A stretch of 64,000 nt of DNA from Cytobacillus horneckiae. GTDB lineage: Bacteria > Bacillota > Bacilli > Bacillales > Cytobacillaceae. The DNA lies in the NCBI RefSeq assembly GCF_002835735.1, contig NZ_PISD01000021.1, forward strand, positions 1 through 64,000, given 5' to 3'. Each line of letters begins with the position of its first letter. The first letter of the stretch is position 1. The notes under the pieces are model-generated. The model was not told the origin of the DNA. It made no database searches and saw only the letters and a program-made list of their open reading frames with translations. Positions 55,843 through 64,000 of this stretch are shown here, piece after piece. The translations under genes and the position numbers were made by a program.

Positions 55843-56967
55843 CTATTCTAAAAAGTCTTTTAATCGCTTGCTTCTGCTTGGATGTCTAAGCTTGCGCAAC
55901 GCTTTTGCTTCAATTTGGCGGATACGTTCTCTAGTAACGCCAAAAACTTTACCTACTTCTTCTAAAGTTCTTGTTCTTCCATCATCCAAACCGAAACGTA
56001 GGCGAAGCACATTTTCTTCTCTGTCCGTAAGCGTATCTAATACATCTTCAAGCTGTTCTTTTAAAAGCTCGTAAGCTGCATGCTCTGATGGTGAAGTAGC
56101 ATCTTGATCTTCAATAAAATCTCCAAGATGGGAATCGTCTTCCTCACCAATTGGTGTTTCTAATGAAACAGGCTCTTGAGCAATTTTTAGGATTTCACGA
56201 ACTTTATCTGGTGTTAAATCCATATCCTCAGCAATTTCTTCAGGAGTTGGTTCGCGGCCTAAATCTTGAAGGAGCTGACGTTGAACACGAATTAACTTGT
56301 TGATTGTCTCTACCATATGAACCGGGATACGAATGGTTCTTGCTTGGTCAGCAATCGCTCTTGTAATTGCCTGGCGAATCCACCAAGTTGCATAAGTACT
56401 GAATTTGAACCCTTTGCGGTAATCAAATTTTTCCACCGCTTTTATCAAGCCCATGTTTCCTTCTTGAATTAAATCCAAGAATAGCATTCCGCGTCCTACG
56501 TACCTTTTAGCAATACTTACAACTAAGCGAAGGTTCGCCTCAGCCAGACGGCGCTTTGCTTCCTCATCTCCTTGCTCAATACGGTTGGCAAGCGAGATTT
56601 CTTCTTCAGCAGTAAGCAAATCCACACGACCGATTTCTTTCAGGTACATGCGTACCGGGTCATTGATTTTCACTCCAGGTGGAACACTCAAATCGTTAAG
56701 GTCAAACTCTTCTTCGTTTTTAGCTAACTCTTGAGCATTGGGATCGCTGTCATCATTGTCGCCAATAAGCTCTACACCTTGGTCACCAAGCAGTTCATAA
56801 AACTCATCCATTTGATGAGAATCCAATTCAAAATGGGACATTCTCTCTGCTATATCATCATAGGCTAGAACACCTGTTTTCTTTCCTGTTTCGATAATCT
56901 GCTCTTTCACTTGTTCCGGGGTCAATTCTGAATCAACCTCTTTCGAACGGGCCGATTTTTCAGCCAT
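55843..56967 (-). CDS. sigA: RNA polymerase sigma factor SigA (RpoD)
   Basis: The primary sigma factor, 374 residues. Region 1.1 is in the first 100 residues. Region 2 has [31 protein letters not shown] and the -10 reading segment [21 protein letters not shown]; region 3 holds [13 protein letters not shown]; region 4 has [16 protein letters not shown]-type HTH and [20 protein letters not shown]. The ATG at 56967 follows AAGGAGGGG; the frame extends to 57012. It is the last gene of the yqxD-dnaG-sigA operon. Confidence 0.97.
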   Translation of the reverse strand: MAEKSARSKEVDSELTPEQVKEQIIETGKKTGVLAYDDIAERMSHFELDSHQMDEFYELLGDQGVELIGDNDDSDPNAQELAKNEEEFDLNDLSVPPGVKINDPVRMYLKEIGRVDLLTAEEEISLANRIEQGDEEAKRRLAEANLRLVVSIAKRYVGRGMLFLDLIQEGNMGLIKAVEKFDYRKGFKFSTYATWWIRQAITRAIADQARTIRIPVHMVETINKLIRVQRQLLQDLGREPTPEEIAEDMDLTPDKVREILKIAQEPVSLETPIGEEDDSHLGDFIEDQDATSPSEHAAYELLKEQLEDVLDTLTDREENVLRLRFGLDDGRTRTLEEVGKVFGVTRERIRQIEAKALRKLRHPSRSKRLKDFLE

Positions 56968-57099
56968 TTGTCCCCCTCCTTCCAAAAAATCACATAACGC
57001 ATGGGACAGCATAATATGTCAAATATTACATTCAAATAAAAAAGACATGGTTCATGCAGTCTATATAAAATTAACGCGATGTCGCTTTAAAAGTATAAA

Positions 57100-58914
57100 T
57101 CACTTTAGCGATTTCCTTAATTGGATAATTTCCATCGCGATTAATGCCGCTTTAGCGTAATCCTTCTGTCTTTCTGCTTCTTTTTCATCTTGTATTTTTT
57201 CTTTTATCTTTATCATCTTTTGATGATTCAACACCTGTTTTATATAATCAGATAATTCCTTTTCGGTAATCTCTTCATTTACAGGCATCATTTCTATATG
57301 TGCAACTACTTTGCGAAGCTGGTCGTCACCTAGAAAAAACATAAAATTGCTGCTATCAGGGGAATGACCACTATCATAATATGCCAATAAGTAAGTAAAA
57401 ATTGCTTGATGCTCATCGATATTAAAAGTATTTCCCTGAAGCAAATCCTTTACTTTAAAAGTGGTGTCACTGCTTGTAAGCATGTGTGCGATTAATCTTC
57501 GTTCAGCATTATGAAAAGCTGGTTTTAATTCAGTCGAAGGCTTAACCATTATCATTGCTTGAGCTCGGCCGTTCCCTTGGTTCATTGGCTTTTGTTTCTC
57601 TTTGGAAAAATATACTTGCTTTTGCTGTTGTTTTAATGCTTCCAACGAGAGGGAAAACTCCGCAGCAAGCTGTCTAAGGTAATGGTCTCTTTCAACCGCT
57701 TTGCTTAAATTGCTTATTTCCTTTAATACTTCTTCTATATAGAGAAGTCGATCTCCTTCATCATTCAGCCTTTTTCCACGGCGAAGGTATCTCATTTTAA
57801 AGCCCATATAGGTTAAGCTCGATTCAATGACCTCATTGCGAAATTTTTCCTCGCTATATTGCTTAATATAATCATCGGGATCAAGATTATCCGGCATCCA
57901 TGCAACTCTTACTTGACATCCAGCTTGCGTCAGCATTTCGAGTGCTCTATTAGCCGCCTCAATGCCAGCTTGATCTGAATCATAACATACAGTTACAGAA
58001 TCAGTATTCTTTCTTATCAATGCCACATGCTCTTCTGTCAACGAGGTTCCCATTGTCGCCAAGCCATTTTCAACACCTGCACGATCAGCTGATATAACAT
58101 CTGCAAACCCTTCAAACAGAACGGCTTTTTGCAGTTTTTTAATATGTGGCCTTGCCATTTGAAAATTATATAAAATTTTGCTTTTATTAAAAATTGCTGT
58201 TTCAGGGCTATTTAAATATTTGGGATCATCGTCCCCTAATGCTCTTCCTGAAAAAGCAATCGGATTCCCTTTACGATCAAAGATCGGAAACATGATTCTA
58301 TTTCGAAAGCGGTCGAAAAAGCTATTGTCCTTCTCACGTCTAATAACCAGTCCCGCACGTTCCATTATTTCTAAAGGAAATTTTCTTTTCTGAAGAAATT
58401 TACAGACGAAATCCCATGAATTTAAAGAGTAGCCAATTTGAAACTTTTCTATTGACTCCATTGTAAATCCACGATTTAACAAATATTCCAAAGCTTGCTG
58501 ACCATCTTTTGTATTTACTAATAAATGATGGTAAAATTTACGTAATAGGTTATGCGCTTCATGCATCTGTTGAAGCTCTGGTGAGACAGCTATCGACGTT
58601 GCTAATTGAGAGGAATCAATTTCAAGCTTCACATTTCCCTTTTCTGCAAGTTTCAATGCAGCCTCTTGAAACGAATAGCCTTCCAAGTCCATTAAAAAGG
58701 AAAAAGAATTACCACCAGCATGACAACCAAAGCAATGGTAAATTTGTTTATCTGGAGACACAGAGAACGACGGTGTATTCTCACCATGGAATGGACAAAG
58801 ACCGAAATAGTTTCTTCCTTGTTTCGTCAAGTTCACATAATCTCCAATCAGATCAACTATATCAACTGATTGTCTAATTTCGTTTATTTTTTCCTCTGGA
58901 ATACGTTCTGCCAT
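57100..58914 (-). CDS. dnaG: DNA primase
   Basis: Synthesises RNA primers at the replication fork, 604 residues. The N-terminal zinc ribbon has CPFHGENTPSFSVSP and YHCFGCHAGG (about residues 40-66). The TOPRIM core contains VLFEGFADVISADRAG near residue 267 and CYDSDQAG near 312. The C-terminal helicase-binding domain (last 150 residues) is helical. GGGAGAG precedes the ATG. It is between yqxD and sigA, the conserved macromolecular synthesis operon. Confidence 0.97.
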   Translation of the reverse strand: MAERIPEEKINEIRQSVDIVDLIGDYVNLTKQGRNYFGLCPFHGENTPSFSVSPDKQIYHCFGCHAGGNSFSFLMDLEGYSFQEAALKLAEKGNVKLEIDSSQLATSIAVSPELQQMHEAHNLLRKFYHHLLVNTKDGQQALEYLLNRGFTMESIEKFQIGYSLNSWDFVCKFLQKRKFPLEIMERAGLVIRREKDNSFFDRFRNRIMFPIFDRKGNPIAFSGRALGDDDPKYLNSPETAIFNKSKILYNFQMARPHIKKLQKAVLFEGFADVISADRAGVENGLATMGTSLTEEHVALIRKNTDSVTVCYDSDQAGIEAANRALEMLTQAGCQVRVAWMPDNLDPDDYIKQYSEEKFRNEVIESSLTYMGFKMRYLRRGKRLNDEGDRLLYIEEVLKEISNLSKAVERDHYLRQLAAEFSLSLEALKQQQKQVYFSKEKQKPMNQGNGRAQAMIMVKPSTELKPAFHNAERRLIAHMLTSSDTTFKVKDLLQGNTFNIDEHQAIFTYLLAYYDSGHSPDSSNFMFFLGDDQLRKVVAHIEMMPVNEEITEKELSDYIKQVLNHQKMIKIKEKIQDEKEAERQKDYAKAALIAMEIIQLRKSLK

Positions 58915-58961
58915 AAGAACAACTCTCCCACTGTTACAATAGAGGTATTCTAGAAAAAAAC

Positions 58962-59399
58962 CTATATTCCTTCAAATTTCGACAAGATTTTTGTCAATTG
59001 GTCAATAAACCTTTGCCGATCCTTTGCAGTATAAGGTTTCGGACCCTTCCCATAAATTCCTCTTCTTCTTGCTTTTGCTGATAAGTACCGCATGTCTAAT
59101 GCAGTGCGAATCTCACTCTCCTCGTACAAATTTCCCTTAGGAGATAAAACATAAACATCATCGAGTAAGAGTGTGGATGCTAACCCAATATCCTGTGTGA
59201 CAACAATGTCCCTTGACCTCACATGATTTTGAATGTATAAATCCACTGCTTCCTTGCTTGAATCAACAAATTTCCATTCATCATCATTTCTGTCATTTTT
59301 CATATGTGCGTAAGACGCAACAAATAAATATTGGACGGAAAAGGCTTTGGCAATTTCGACAATTTCAGATTTTACAGGACACGAATCTGCATCAATCAT
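58962..59399 (-). CDS. yqxD: DUF188/YaiI family protein (YqxD)
   Basis: A 145-residue protein of the UPF0178/YaiI family, related to PIN/NYN nucleases. Conserved blocks are IDADSCPVKSEIVEIAKA, VTQDIGLASTLLL, and the basic C-terminal KARRRGIYGKGPKPYTAKDRQRF. The ATG at 59399 has no ribosome site, and homologues have a few more residues in front (the frame reads RTLDKPIIM upstream). The only potential upstream starts are ATT codons at 59431 or 59428, about 9-12 bases from GGAG. So the annotated start is doubtful. Confidence 0.85.
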   Translation of the reverse strand: MIDADSCPVKSEIVEIAKAFSVQYLFVASYAHMKNDRNDDEWKFVDSSKEAVDLYIQNHVRSRDIVVTQDIGLASTLLLDDVYVLSPKGNLYEESEIRTALDMRYLSAKARRRGIYGKGPKPYTAKDRQRFIDQLTKILSKFEGI

Positions 59400-59677
59400 G
59401 ATGATTGGTTTGTCTAATGTTCTAATAATTCTACATCACTCCGCATTTTCCTTCTTTCAACAAATAACTTTTGAAAAGAGATCATTGTCGAATTTTTTCT
59501 TGGTCAAGCCCTTGACTTCTCTCAATAAATAGTTTATTCGTTAAAAGTCAAGTCTAAACCTATTCTATTACATTTTTATCACAATTTTTTATTATAGTAT
59601 ATGATTCGAATAAATTCCAGAATAAACTTAATAATTACGATAATTTACTGAATACTCAAAATCATCCGGGCTAAACA
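59400..59677. other. Leader region of yqxD-dnaG-sigA with large inverted repeat
   Basis: There is no gene in this stretch. At 59511-59552 CTTGACTT pairs with AAGTCAAG and an inner AATAAA-TAG-TTTATT pairs as well, forming a nested hairpin. A -10-like TATAAT lies at 59591-59596 on the minus strand without a good -35, which would place the hairpin in the 5' leader of the operon. Promoter and RNA roles are inferred. Confidence 0.5.
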
Positions 59678-59710
59678 AGAAAAATGCACATAATTTATAA
59701 GATTATGTGC
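59678..59710 (-). terminator. Terminator overlapping the yqfL stop codon
   Basis: GCACATAATCTTATAAATTATGTGC hairpin on the minus strand, then ATTTTTC. It begins at the yqfL stop codon. Confidence 0.82.
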
Positions 59711-60519
59711 TAATCCTTTAGAAGATTTCTGCGATAGTGATTTAAAACTAAGTTAGCCGTTTCTTCAACAGCCTTGTTTGTTACATCAATGACAGGACAC
59801 TTAATTTGTTCAACAATTTTATCAAAATAAGTGATTTCTTCCTTTATCCTCTCAATATTTGCATAGCTGGCACTATCACTTAATCCTAAAGAGATCAATC
59901 GTTCACGGCGGATATTATTTAGTTTCTCCGGACTAATCTTCAGTCCAAAACATTTCTCCGGAGGTACAAGGAACAATTCTTCTGGAGGATCAACTTCTGG
60001 TACGAGCGGCACATTAGCCACTTTCAGCCTTTTATGAGCTAAATATTGAGAAAGTGGTGTTTTAGAAGTTCTAGACACACCGATTAAGACAATATCCGCC
60101 TTTAAAATCCCTCGCGGATCTCTCCCATCATCATATTTAACAGCAAACTCAATCGCTTCGATTTTTTTAAAGTAATCATCATCAAGCTTTCTCACATTGC
60201 CTGGCTCATACAAAGGCTCATTTCCACAGATTGACTGAATCTGATCCATTATCGGACCAATGATGTCATAGGCAAATATATTTTCCTTGTTGGCGACCTC
60301 AATCATATAGCTGCGCATATTCGGCTTGACCAATGTATAAGCAATTAAGCCATTATCCATTTTTGCTAGTGCAACCACTTCGTCAATATGTGATGTGTCT
60401 TCAACATATGGGAAGCGCTTGATTTTCACATCGCCGTTATTGAATTGACTAGTTGCTGCTTTCGTTACAAGTTCCGCTGTTTCTCCGACTGAATCGGATA
60501 CAACATAGATGATTGGCAT
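59710..60519 (-). CDS. yqfL: Pyruvate phosphate dikinase / PEP synthase regulatory protein (YqfL)
   Basis: A 269-residue DUF299 bifunctional kinase/phosphorylase. In this family the protein phosphorylates or dephosphorylates PPDK or PEP synthase. It opens with [20 protein letters not shown], and the P-loop-like segment [19 protein letters not shown] lies near residue 148. The ATG at 60519 follows AAGGGA; the frame starts 3 codons earlier. In B. subtilis yqfL acts as a positive factor for CcpN-controlled gluconeogenesis. It directly follows ccpN. Confidence 0.92.
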   Translation of the reverse strand: MPIIYVVSDSVGETAELVTKAATSQFNNGDVKIKRFPYVEDTSHIDEVVALAKMDNGLIAYTLVKPNMRSYMIEVANKENIFAYDIIGPIMDQIQSICGNEPLYEPGNVRKLDDDYFKKIEAIEFAVKYDDGRDPRGILKADIVLIGVSRTSKTPLSQYLAHKRLKVANVPLVPEVDPPEELFLVPPEKCFGLKISPEKLNNIRRERLISLGLSDSASYANIERIKEEITYFDKIVEQIKCPVIDVTNKAVEETANLVLNHYRRNLLKD

Positions 60520-60555
60520 TTTCCCCATCCCTTAACACCATCTCCTTAAAAGAAT

Positions 60556-61188
60556 TTAATGTTCACCAGCAAGAGCAACAAATGCTTTCGTTAAATTGGT
60601 TTTCGTTATTCTCCCAATTACCTCAAAGCCTTTTTCTGTTTCTTTAACAATAGGCATTCCGTCAATTTGCTTATCAATTAGCTGCTGAGCAACGTCAATT
60701 AATAGGTCTTCCTTTTGACACATTGTAATATTAGGCATACGTGTCATGATAATATTTACAGGGATTGCTGCCAACTCCTGCTTGCCTATACTTGCGCGCA
60801 ATAAATCTTTACGGGAAAGAACACCTACAAGGAGTGAATCTTTATCTACAACAAATAATGTTCCAACATCTTCGAGAAACATCGTTACAATCGCATCATA
60901 AACAGAAGCACTCTCACTTACAACTACAGGGATGGATTGATAATCTTTCACATAAAGCTTTTGCATATTTTCTGTTAAAAGCTGGGCGCCTGTCTTCCCT
61001 GTATAAAAATACCCGACACGTGGTCTTGCATCCAAAAACCCTGCCATCGTTAAAATAGCCAAGTCTGGCCTTAGCGTCGCTCGGGTTAAATTTAATCTCT
61101 CTGCAATATGTTCACCAGTAATTGGGCCATTTTCTTTTACAATATCTAAAATCTTTTCCTGCCGCTTATTTAATTCGATTGTTCTCAC
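60556..61188 (-). CDS. ccpN: Transcriptional repressor CcpN
   Basis: A 210-residue regulator that represses gluconeogenic genes (pckA, gapB) under glycolytic conditions in B. subtilis. The N-terminal HTH is KENGPITGEHIAERLNLTRATLRPDLAIL. Two CBS domains follow: VYDAIVTMFLEDVGTLFVVD with GVLSRKDLLRAS, and LIDVAQQLIDKQIDGMPIV with IGRITKTNLTKA. I chose GTG at 61188; an adjacent GTG at 61191 is closer to the AAGG site. It is co-directional with yqfL. Confidence 0.93.
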   Translation of the reverse strand: MRTIELNKRQEKILDIVKENGPITGEHIAERLNLTRATLRPDLAILTMAGFLDARPRVGYFYTGKTGAQLLTENMQKLYVKDYQSIPVVVSESASVYDAIVTMFLEDVGTLFVVDKDSLLVGVLSRKDLLRASIGKQELAAIPVNIIMTRMPNITMCQKEDLLIDVAQQLIDKQIDGMPIVKETEKGFEVIGRITKTNLTKAFVALAGEH

Positions 61189-61383
61189 CACCTTAAATGA
61201 AAAGCTTTCAATTATGTAAAACTGAAAGCAGCTTCTGAAAATATCTTTCGCTCTTCTTCTAATAATAAATTTCGTTTATATAATAAGGTTATACTTTTAT
61301 ATAATTATTATATACTATTTAAATTAAATGAAAAGAATTTGCTTTTTTAAAGTAAATGAGAAGCACTTGTTTTTTCTTAATCG

Positions 61384-61417
61384 GAAAGAGTCTGCCGGCA
61401 GAAAGACAGACTCTTTC
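61384..61417. other. Hairpin downstream of glyS
   Basis: GAAAGAGTCTG pairs with CAGACTCTTTC with a 12-base loop. There is no T-run directly after it on the minus strand, so termination is uncertain. It lies in the 270-base gap between glyS and ccpN; the remainder is A/T-rich and probably holds the ccpN promoter. Confidence 0.65.
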
Positions 61418-61458
61418 AATCATATACAATATGCATTTAAATTGCGAGTAATATGCAT

Positions 61459-63531
61459 TTATTTCACTAAAATTTGATTCATATTGGCAAATGATTTAAT
61501 CATGTTCGCCAAATGAGCCATAAAACTTAAACGATTCTCTTTTATTGCCTGATTATCAGCCATAACCATCGTATGTTCAAAATAGTCGTCAATTTCAGGT
61601 TTTAATGAAATAAGTAACGTGTAGGCATCTTTTTCAGAGCTTGCCTTTTCAAGATTTTCTTTTACAGACAAGAATTTTTCATACAGCTGCTGTTCATGAT
61701 CATTTTCAAACAGCGCTGTGTTTATTTCACCTACAACCTCTGCCTTCGAAGAGATGTTGATGATTCTGCTTAGTGCTTCGACATTCCCCTTAAAGCCTTC
61801 GGCGTCTTTCTCTTGATTAAGTACTTCTGCACGCTTAACGAGAGAAGGAATCGAATCGAGATGGTGGCCAAGAACTGCATCAATTAAGTCATATCTAATC
61901 TGTTTTTCCTGCAAGCTATACTTGATTCGCAACTTGAAGAATGAAATCATTTCCTCTTCAATTTCTTGCTTATCCTTTTTATTGATATTTGCTTCTGCTG
62001 TTAATGAAACCGCTGCTCGAATTAAATCCTCCAAAGATACTTCCCATTCTTGGTCTAATAAAATCTGAACAATGCCAGCTGCTTGGCGTCTTAGTGCGTA
62101 AGGATCCTGAGAACCGCTTGGAATAATGCCTATTGCAAAACAAGAAGCAATCGTATCCATTTTTTCAGCAATTGACAAGACAGCCCCAGGAATGCTTGAT
62201 GGTGTCCCGTCCTCTGCATTTCTAGGCATATAATGCTCATTTATCGCTTTTGCTACAGCTTCCTCCTCACCTTTTTGCAAGGCGTATTTTTCACCCATAA
62301 AGCCTTGAAGCTCAGGGAATTCATAGACCATATTTGAAACTAAATCAAATTTAGAAATCTCAGCAGCACGATCAGCAGCTGCCTTATCCTCGCTATTTAA
62401 TGCAAGCAAGCCGCTTAATTTATTCGTTAAACTTCTCACTCTGCCTACTTTTTCAGCCAAAGTACCGATTTCTTCATGATACACAATTTTTTCGAGTTTT
62501 TTAAGTGACGTATTTATTTCTGTTTTTTGATCTTCTTTATAGAAAAAGTCTGCATCTGATAATCTTGCTCTTAAAACTTTTTCATTGCCCCTAGCAACCG
62601 TATCTAGATGCTCATGGCCTCCATTTCGTACAGTCACAAAATAAGGAAGCAACGCGCCTTCTTGTGATTTCACTGGAAAATAGCGTTGATGCTCTTTCAT
62701 TGAAGTAATTAAAACTTCATCAGGAAGGTCTAAATACTCCTCTTCAAAGCGACCGTATAATGCAGTTGGATATTCTACAAGATTTGTTACTTCTTCCAAT
62801 AGATCTTCATCAATTGGGATAACCCAATTTTGATCCTCTTCTATCCTGCTGAGCTGAGACCTAATTGCCTCTTTGCGCTCCGCAGCATCAACAATTACAT
62901 ATTGACCAAGCAATGCTTTAACATAATCTTTTGCTTCATTTATTTCAATATTTTTTCCGAGAAAACGATGGCCTCGGGTTTCGTTTGCAGTTTTGACTTC
63001 TGTTATTTCAAATGGAATTACTTCATTTCCGAACAAGGCAATGATCCATTTGATTGGACGAACGAAGCGCAGCTCTTTATCTGCCCATTTCATGTTTTTT
63101 GGGAAGGTTAGTGCTGAAATAATTTGTTGAAGCTCAGGCAATAAAGCTTTTGTTTCCTGGCCTTTAATAAATTTATTTACATGCACATACTCTACTCCAT
63201 TGATTTCTTTGAAATAAATGTCATCAGTTGAAACCCCTTGTCCACGACAAAAGCCGATTGCAGCTTTCGTCCAATTTCCTTCGTCATTTAAAGCGATTTT
63301 TTTAGCTGGACCCTTCGCTTCCTCATGAATATCTTCTTGCGTCTCATTCAGTCCTTCAACAACTACAGCTAGACGGCGCGGAGATGAGTACGCTTGAATG
63401 TTTTCAAAACTAATGTTTTTCTCAAGCAGCCATGCCTGCACTTTATCTGAAAGCTGGTTCATGGAATTTGTCACAAATCTTGCCGGCATTTCCTCTAAAC
63501 CGATTTCTAAAAGGAGATCCTTCTTAGTCAT
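61459..63531 (-). CDS. glyS: Glycine--tRNA ligase beta subunit
   Basis: A 690-residue beta subunit of the tetrameric bacterial glycyl-tRNA synthetase. It recognises and binds tRNA-Gly, while GlyQ holds the aminoacylation site. Typical blocks are [15 protein letters not shown] at the N-terminus, [26 protein letters not shown], and the C-terminal anticodon-binding helical region. The HD-type segment is [24 protein letters not shown] near residue 405. GAAGGAGGA precedes the ATG, which overlaps the glyQ end by 8 bases. Confidence 0.97.
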   Translation of the reverse strand: MTKKDLLLEIGLEEMPARFVTNSMNQLSDKVQAWLLEKNISFENIQAYSSPRRLAVVVEGLNETQEDIHEEAKGPAKKIALNDEGNWTKAAIGFCRGQGVSTDDIYFKEINGVEYVHVNKFIKGQETKALLPELQQIISALTFPKNMKWADKELRFVRPIKWIIALFGNEVIPFEITEVKTANETRGHRFLGKNIEINEAKDYVKALLGQYVIVDAAERKEAIRSQLSRIEEDQNWVIPIDEDLLEEVTNLVEYPTALYGRFEEEYLDLPDEVLITSMKEHQRYFPVKSQEGALLPYFVTVRNGGHEHLDTVARGNEKVLRARLSDADFFYKEDQKTEINTSLKKLEKIVYHEEIGTLAEKVGRVRSLTNKLSGLLALNSEDKAAADRAAEISKFDLVSNMVYEFPELQGFMGEKYALQKGEEEAVAKAINEHYMPRNAEDGTPSSIPGAVLSIAEKMDTIASCFAIGIIPSGSQDPYALRRQAAGIVQILLDQEWEVSLEDLIRAAVSLTAEANINKKDKQEIEEEMISFFKLRIKYSLQEKQIRYDLIDAVLGHHLDSIPSLVKRAEVLNQEKDAEGFKGNVEALSRIINISSKAEVVGEINTALFENDHEQQLYEKFLSVKENLEKASSEKDAYTLLISLKPEIDDYFEHTMVMADNQAIKENRLSFMAHLANMIKSFANMNQILVK

Positions 63532-64000
63532 TGCTTTGTTCCTCCTTCTGCTTCAATATCGGGAACCCGAGTTTTTCCCGCTCTTCATAAAAGGTTTTTG
63601 CCACTTTTCTAGCTAGTGTCCGGCAGCGGCCGATATAGCCCGTTCTCTCCGTTACAGATATGGCGCCACGTGCATCAAGTAAATTAAAAGTATGCGAACA
63701 TTTTAAAACATAATCATAAGCCGGATGTACAAGACCTTCATCCATTTGTCTATGCGCTTCTTTCTCATATACATTAAAAAGATTAAAAAGCATATCGACA
63801 TCCGATGTTTCAAATGTATATTTGGAATGTTCATATTCAGGCTGACCAAAGATATCACGAACTGTAAATCCATCTGTCCATTCTAAGTCAAAGACATTTT
63901 CCTTATCTTGAATATAGGAAGCCAATCTTTCAATACCGTATGTGATTTCAACAGATACCGGCTTACATTCTAATCCACCGACTTGTTGAAAATATGTAAA
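63524..64000 (-). CDS. glyQ: Glycine--tRNA ligase alpha subunit (partial)
   Basis: C-terminal 158 residues of the catalytic alpha subunit; the 5' end lies beyond the right edge. The frame continues to the last base ([19 protein letters not shown], then [22 protein letters not shown]). The end [10 protein letters not shown] overlaps glyS. The ATG at 63925 is internal, not the real start. Pairs with glyS in one operon. Confidence 0.96.
   Translation of the reverse strand, partial: FTYFQQVGGLECKPVSVEITYGIERLASYIQDKENVFDLEWTDGFTVRDIFGQPEYEHSKYTFETSDVDMLFNLFNVYEKEAHRQMDEGLVHPAYDYVLKCSHTFNLLDARGAISVTERTGYIGRCRTLARKVAKTFYEEREKLGFPILKQKEEQSND

Overview
The window is a contiguous chromosomal segment of a low-GC Gram-positive, endospore-forming bacterium of the family Bacillaceae. 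The gene order closely follows the Bacillus subtilis yqh-yqg-yqf region between the glycine cleavage genes and dnaG-sigA-glyQS. Spore genes (spoVAF, yqfQ/VrrA type), the comG competence operon, GluP, YqgT, CcpN and GcvPA/GcvPB split subunits all fit Bacillaceae. I cannot name the species. There is no prophage, insertion sequence, CRISPR array, rRNA or tRNA gene that I can see.

Layout. 1-144: a 52-bp tandem repeat at the left edge. 265-4507 (minus): gcvT-gcvPA-gcvPB behind a tandem glycine riboswitch. 4825-7288 (plus): an SNF2 helicase gene and its partner yqhG, translationally coupled. 7349-11553 (minus): yqzE and the complete comGA-GG competence pseudopilus operon. 11742-15008: an HTH regulator broken by a frameshift, yqgY, a MidA-type methyltransferase interrupted by an in-frame TAG, yqgX and yqgW. 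15236-25065 (mostly minus): yqgV, yqgU, yqgT, glcK, yqgQ, spoVAF, gluP, yqgO-like, a DUF92 gene, the 5-formyl-THF cyclo-ligase gene and rpmG. 25126-27424 (minus): a compact three-gene operon with a DUF4912 protein, a family 4 glycosyltransferase and an unrecognised protein. 27788-28626 (plus): yqzD-yqzC.

28774-40175 (minus) is a phosphate and cell-wall block: pstS-pstC-pstA-pstB-phoU behind a clear Pho box, pbpA, the MFS gene yqgE, sodA, yqgC, and an Na/Pi cotransporter with a PhoU-like tail. 40413-43003 (plus) carries a DUF1189 gene, yqfZ and ispG. 43057-46480 holds yqfX, yqfW and the zinc cluster zur-znuB-znuC with a Zur-box-like site. 46649-53502 has yqfT, nfo, cshB, yqfQ, ispH, yqfO and trmK. 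53609-55329 has cccA and an acyl-CoA dehydrogenase gene with a good sigma-A promoter and a consensus cre site. 55843-64000 (minus) contains the housekeeping block sigA, dnaG, yqxD, yqfL, ccpN, glyS and the 3' part of glyQ.

Together these genes cover one-carbon metabolism, DNA uptake, high-affinity phosphate and zinc uptake, both terminal steps of the MEP isoprenoid pathway (ispG, ispH), carbon-source control (CcpN, YqfL, cre) and core replication and transcription. The least understood parts are the DUF4912/glycosyltransferase operon, the SNF2-YqhG pair, and two damaged genes less than 1 kb apart around 12.2-13.0 kb. No clearly novel defence or mobile system is visible.
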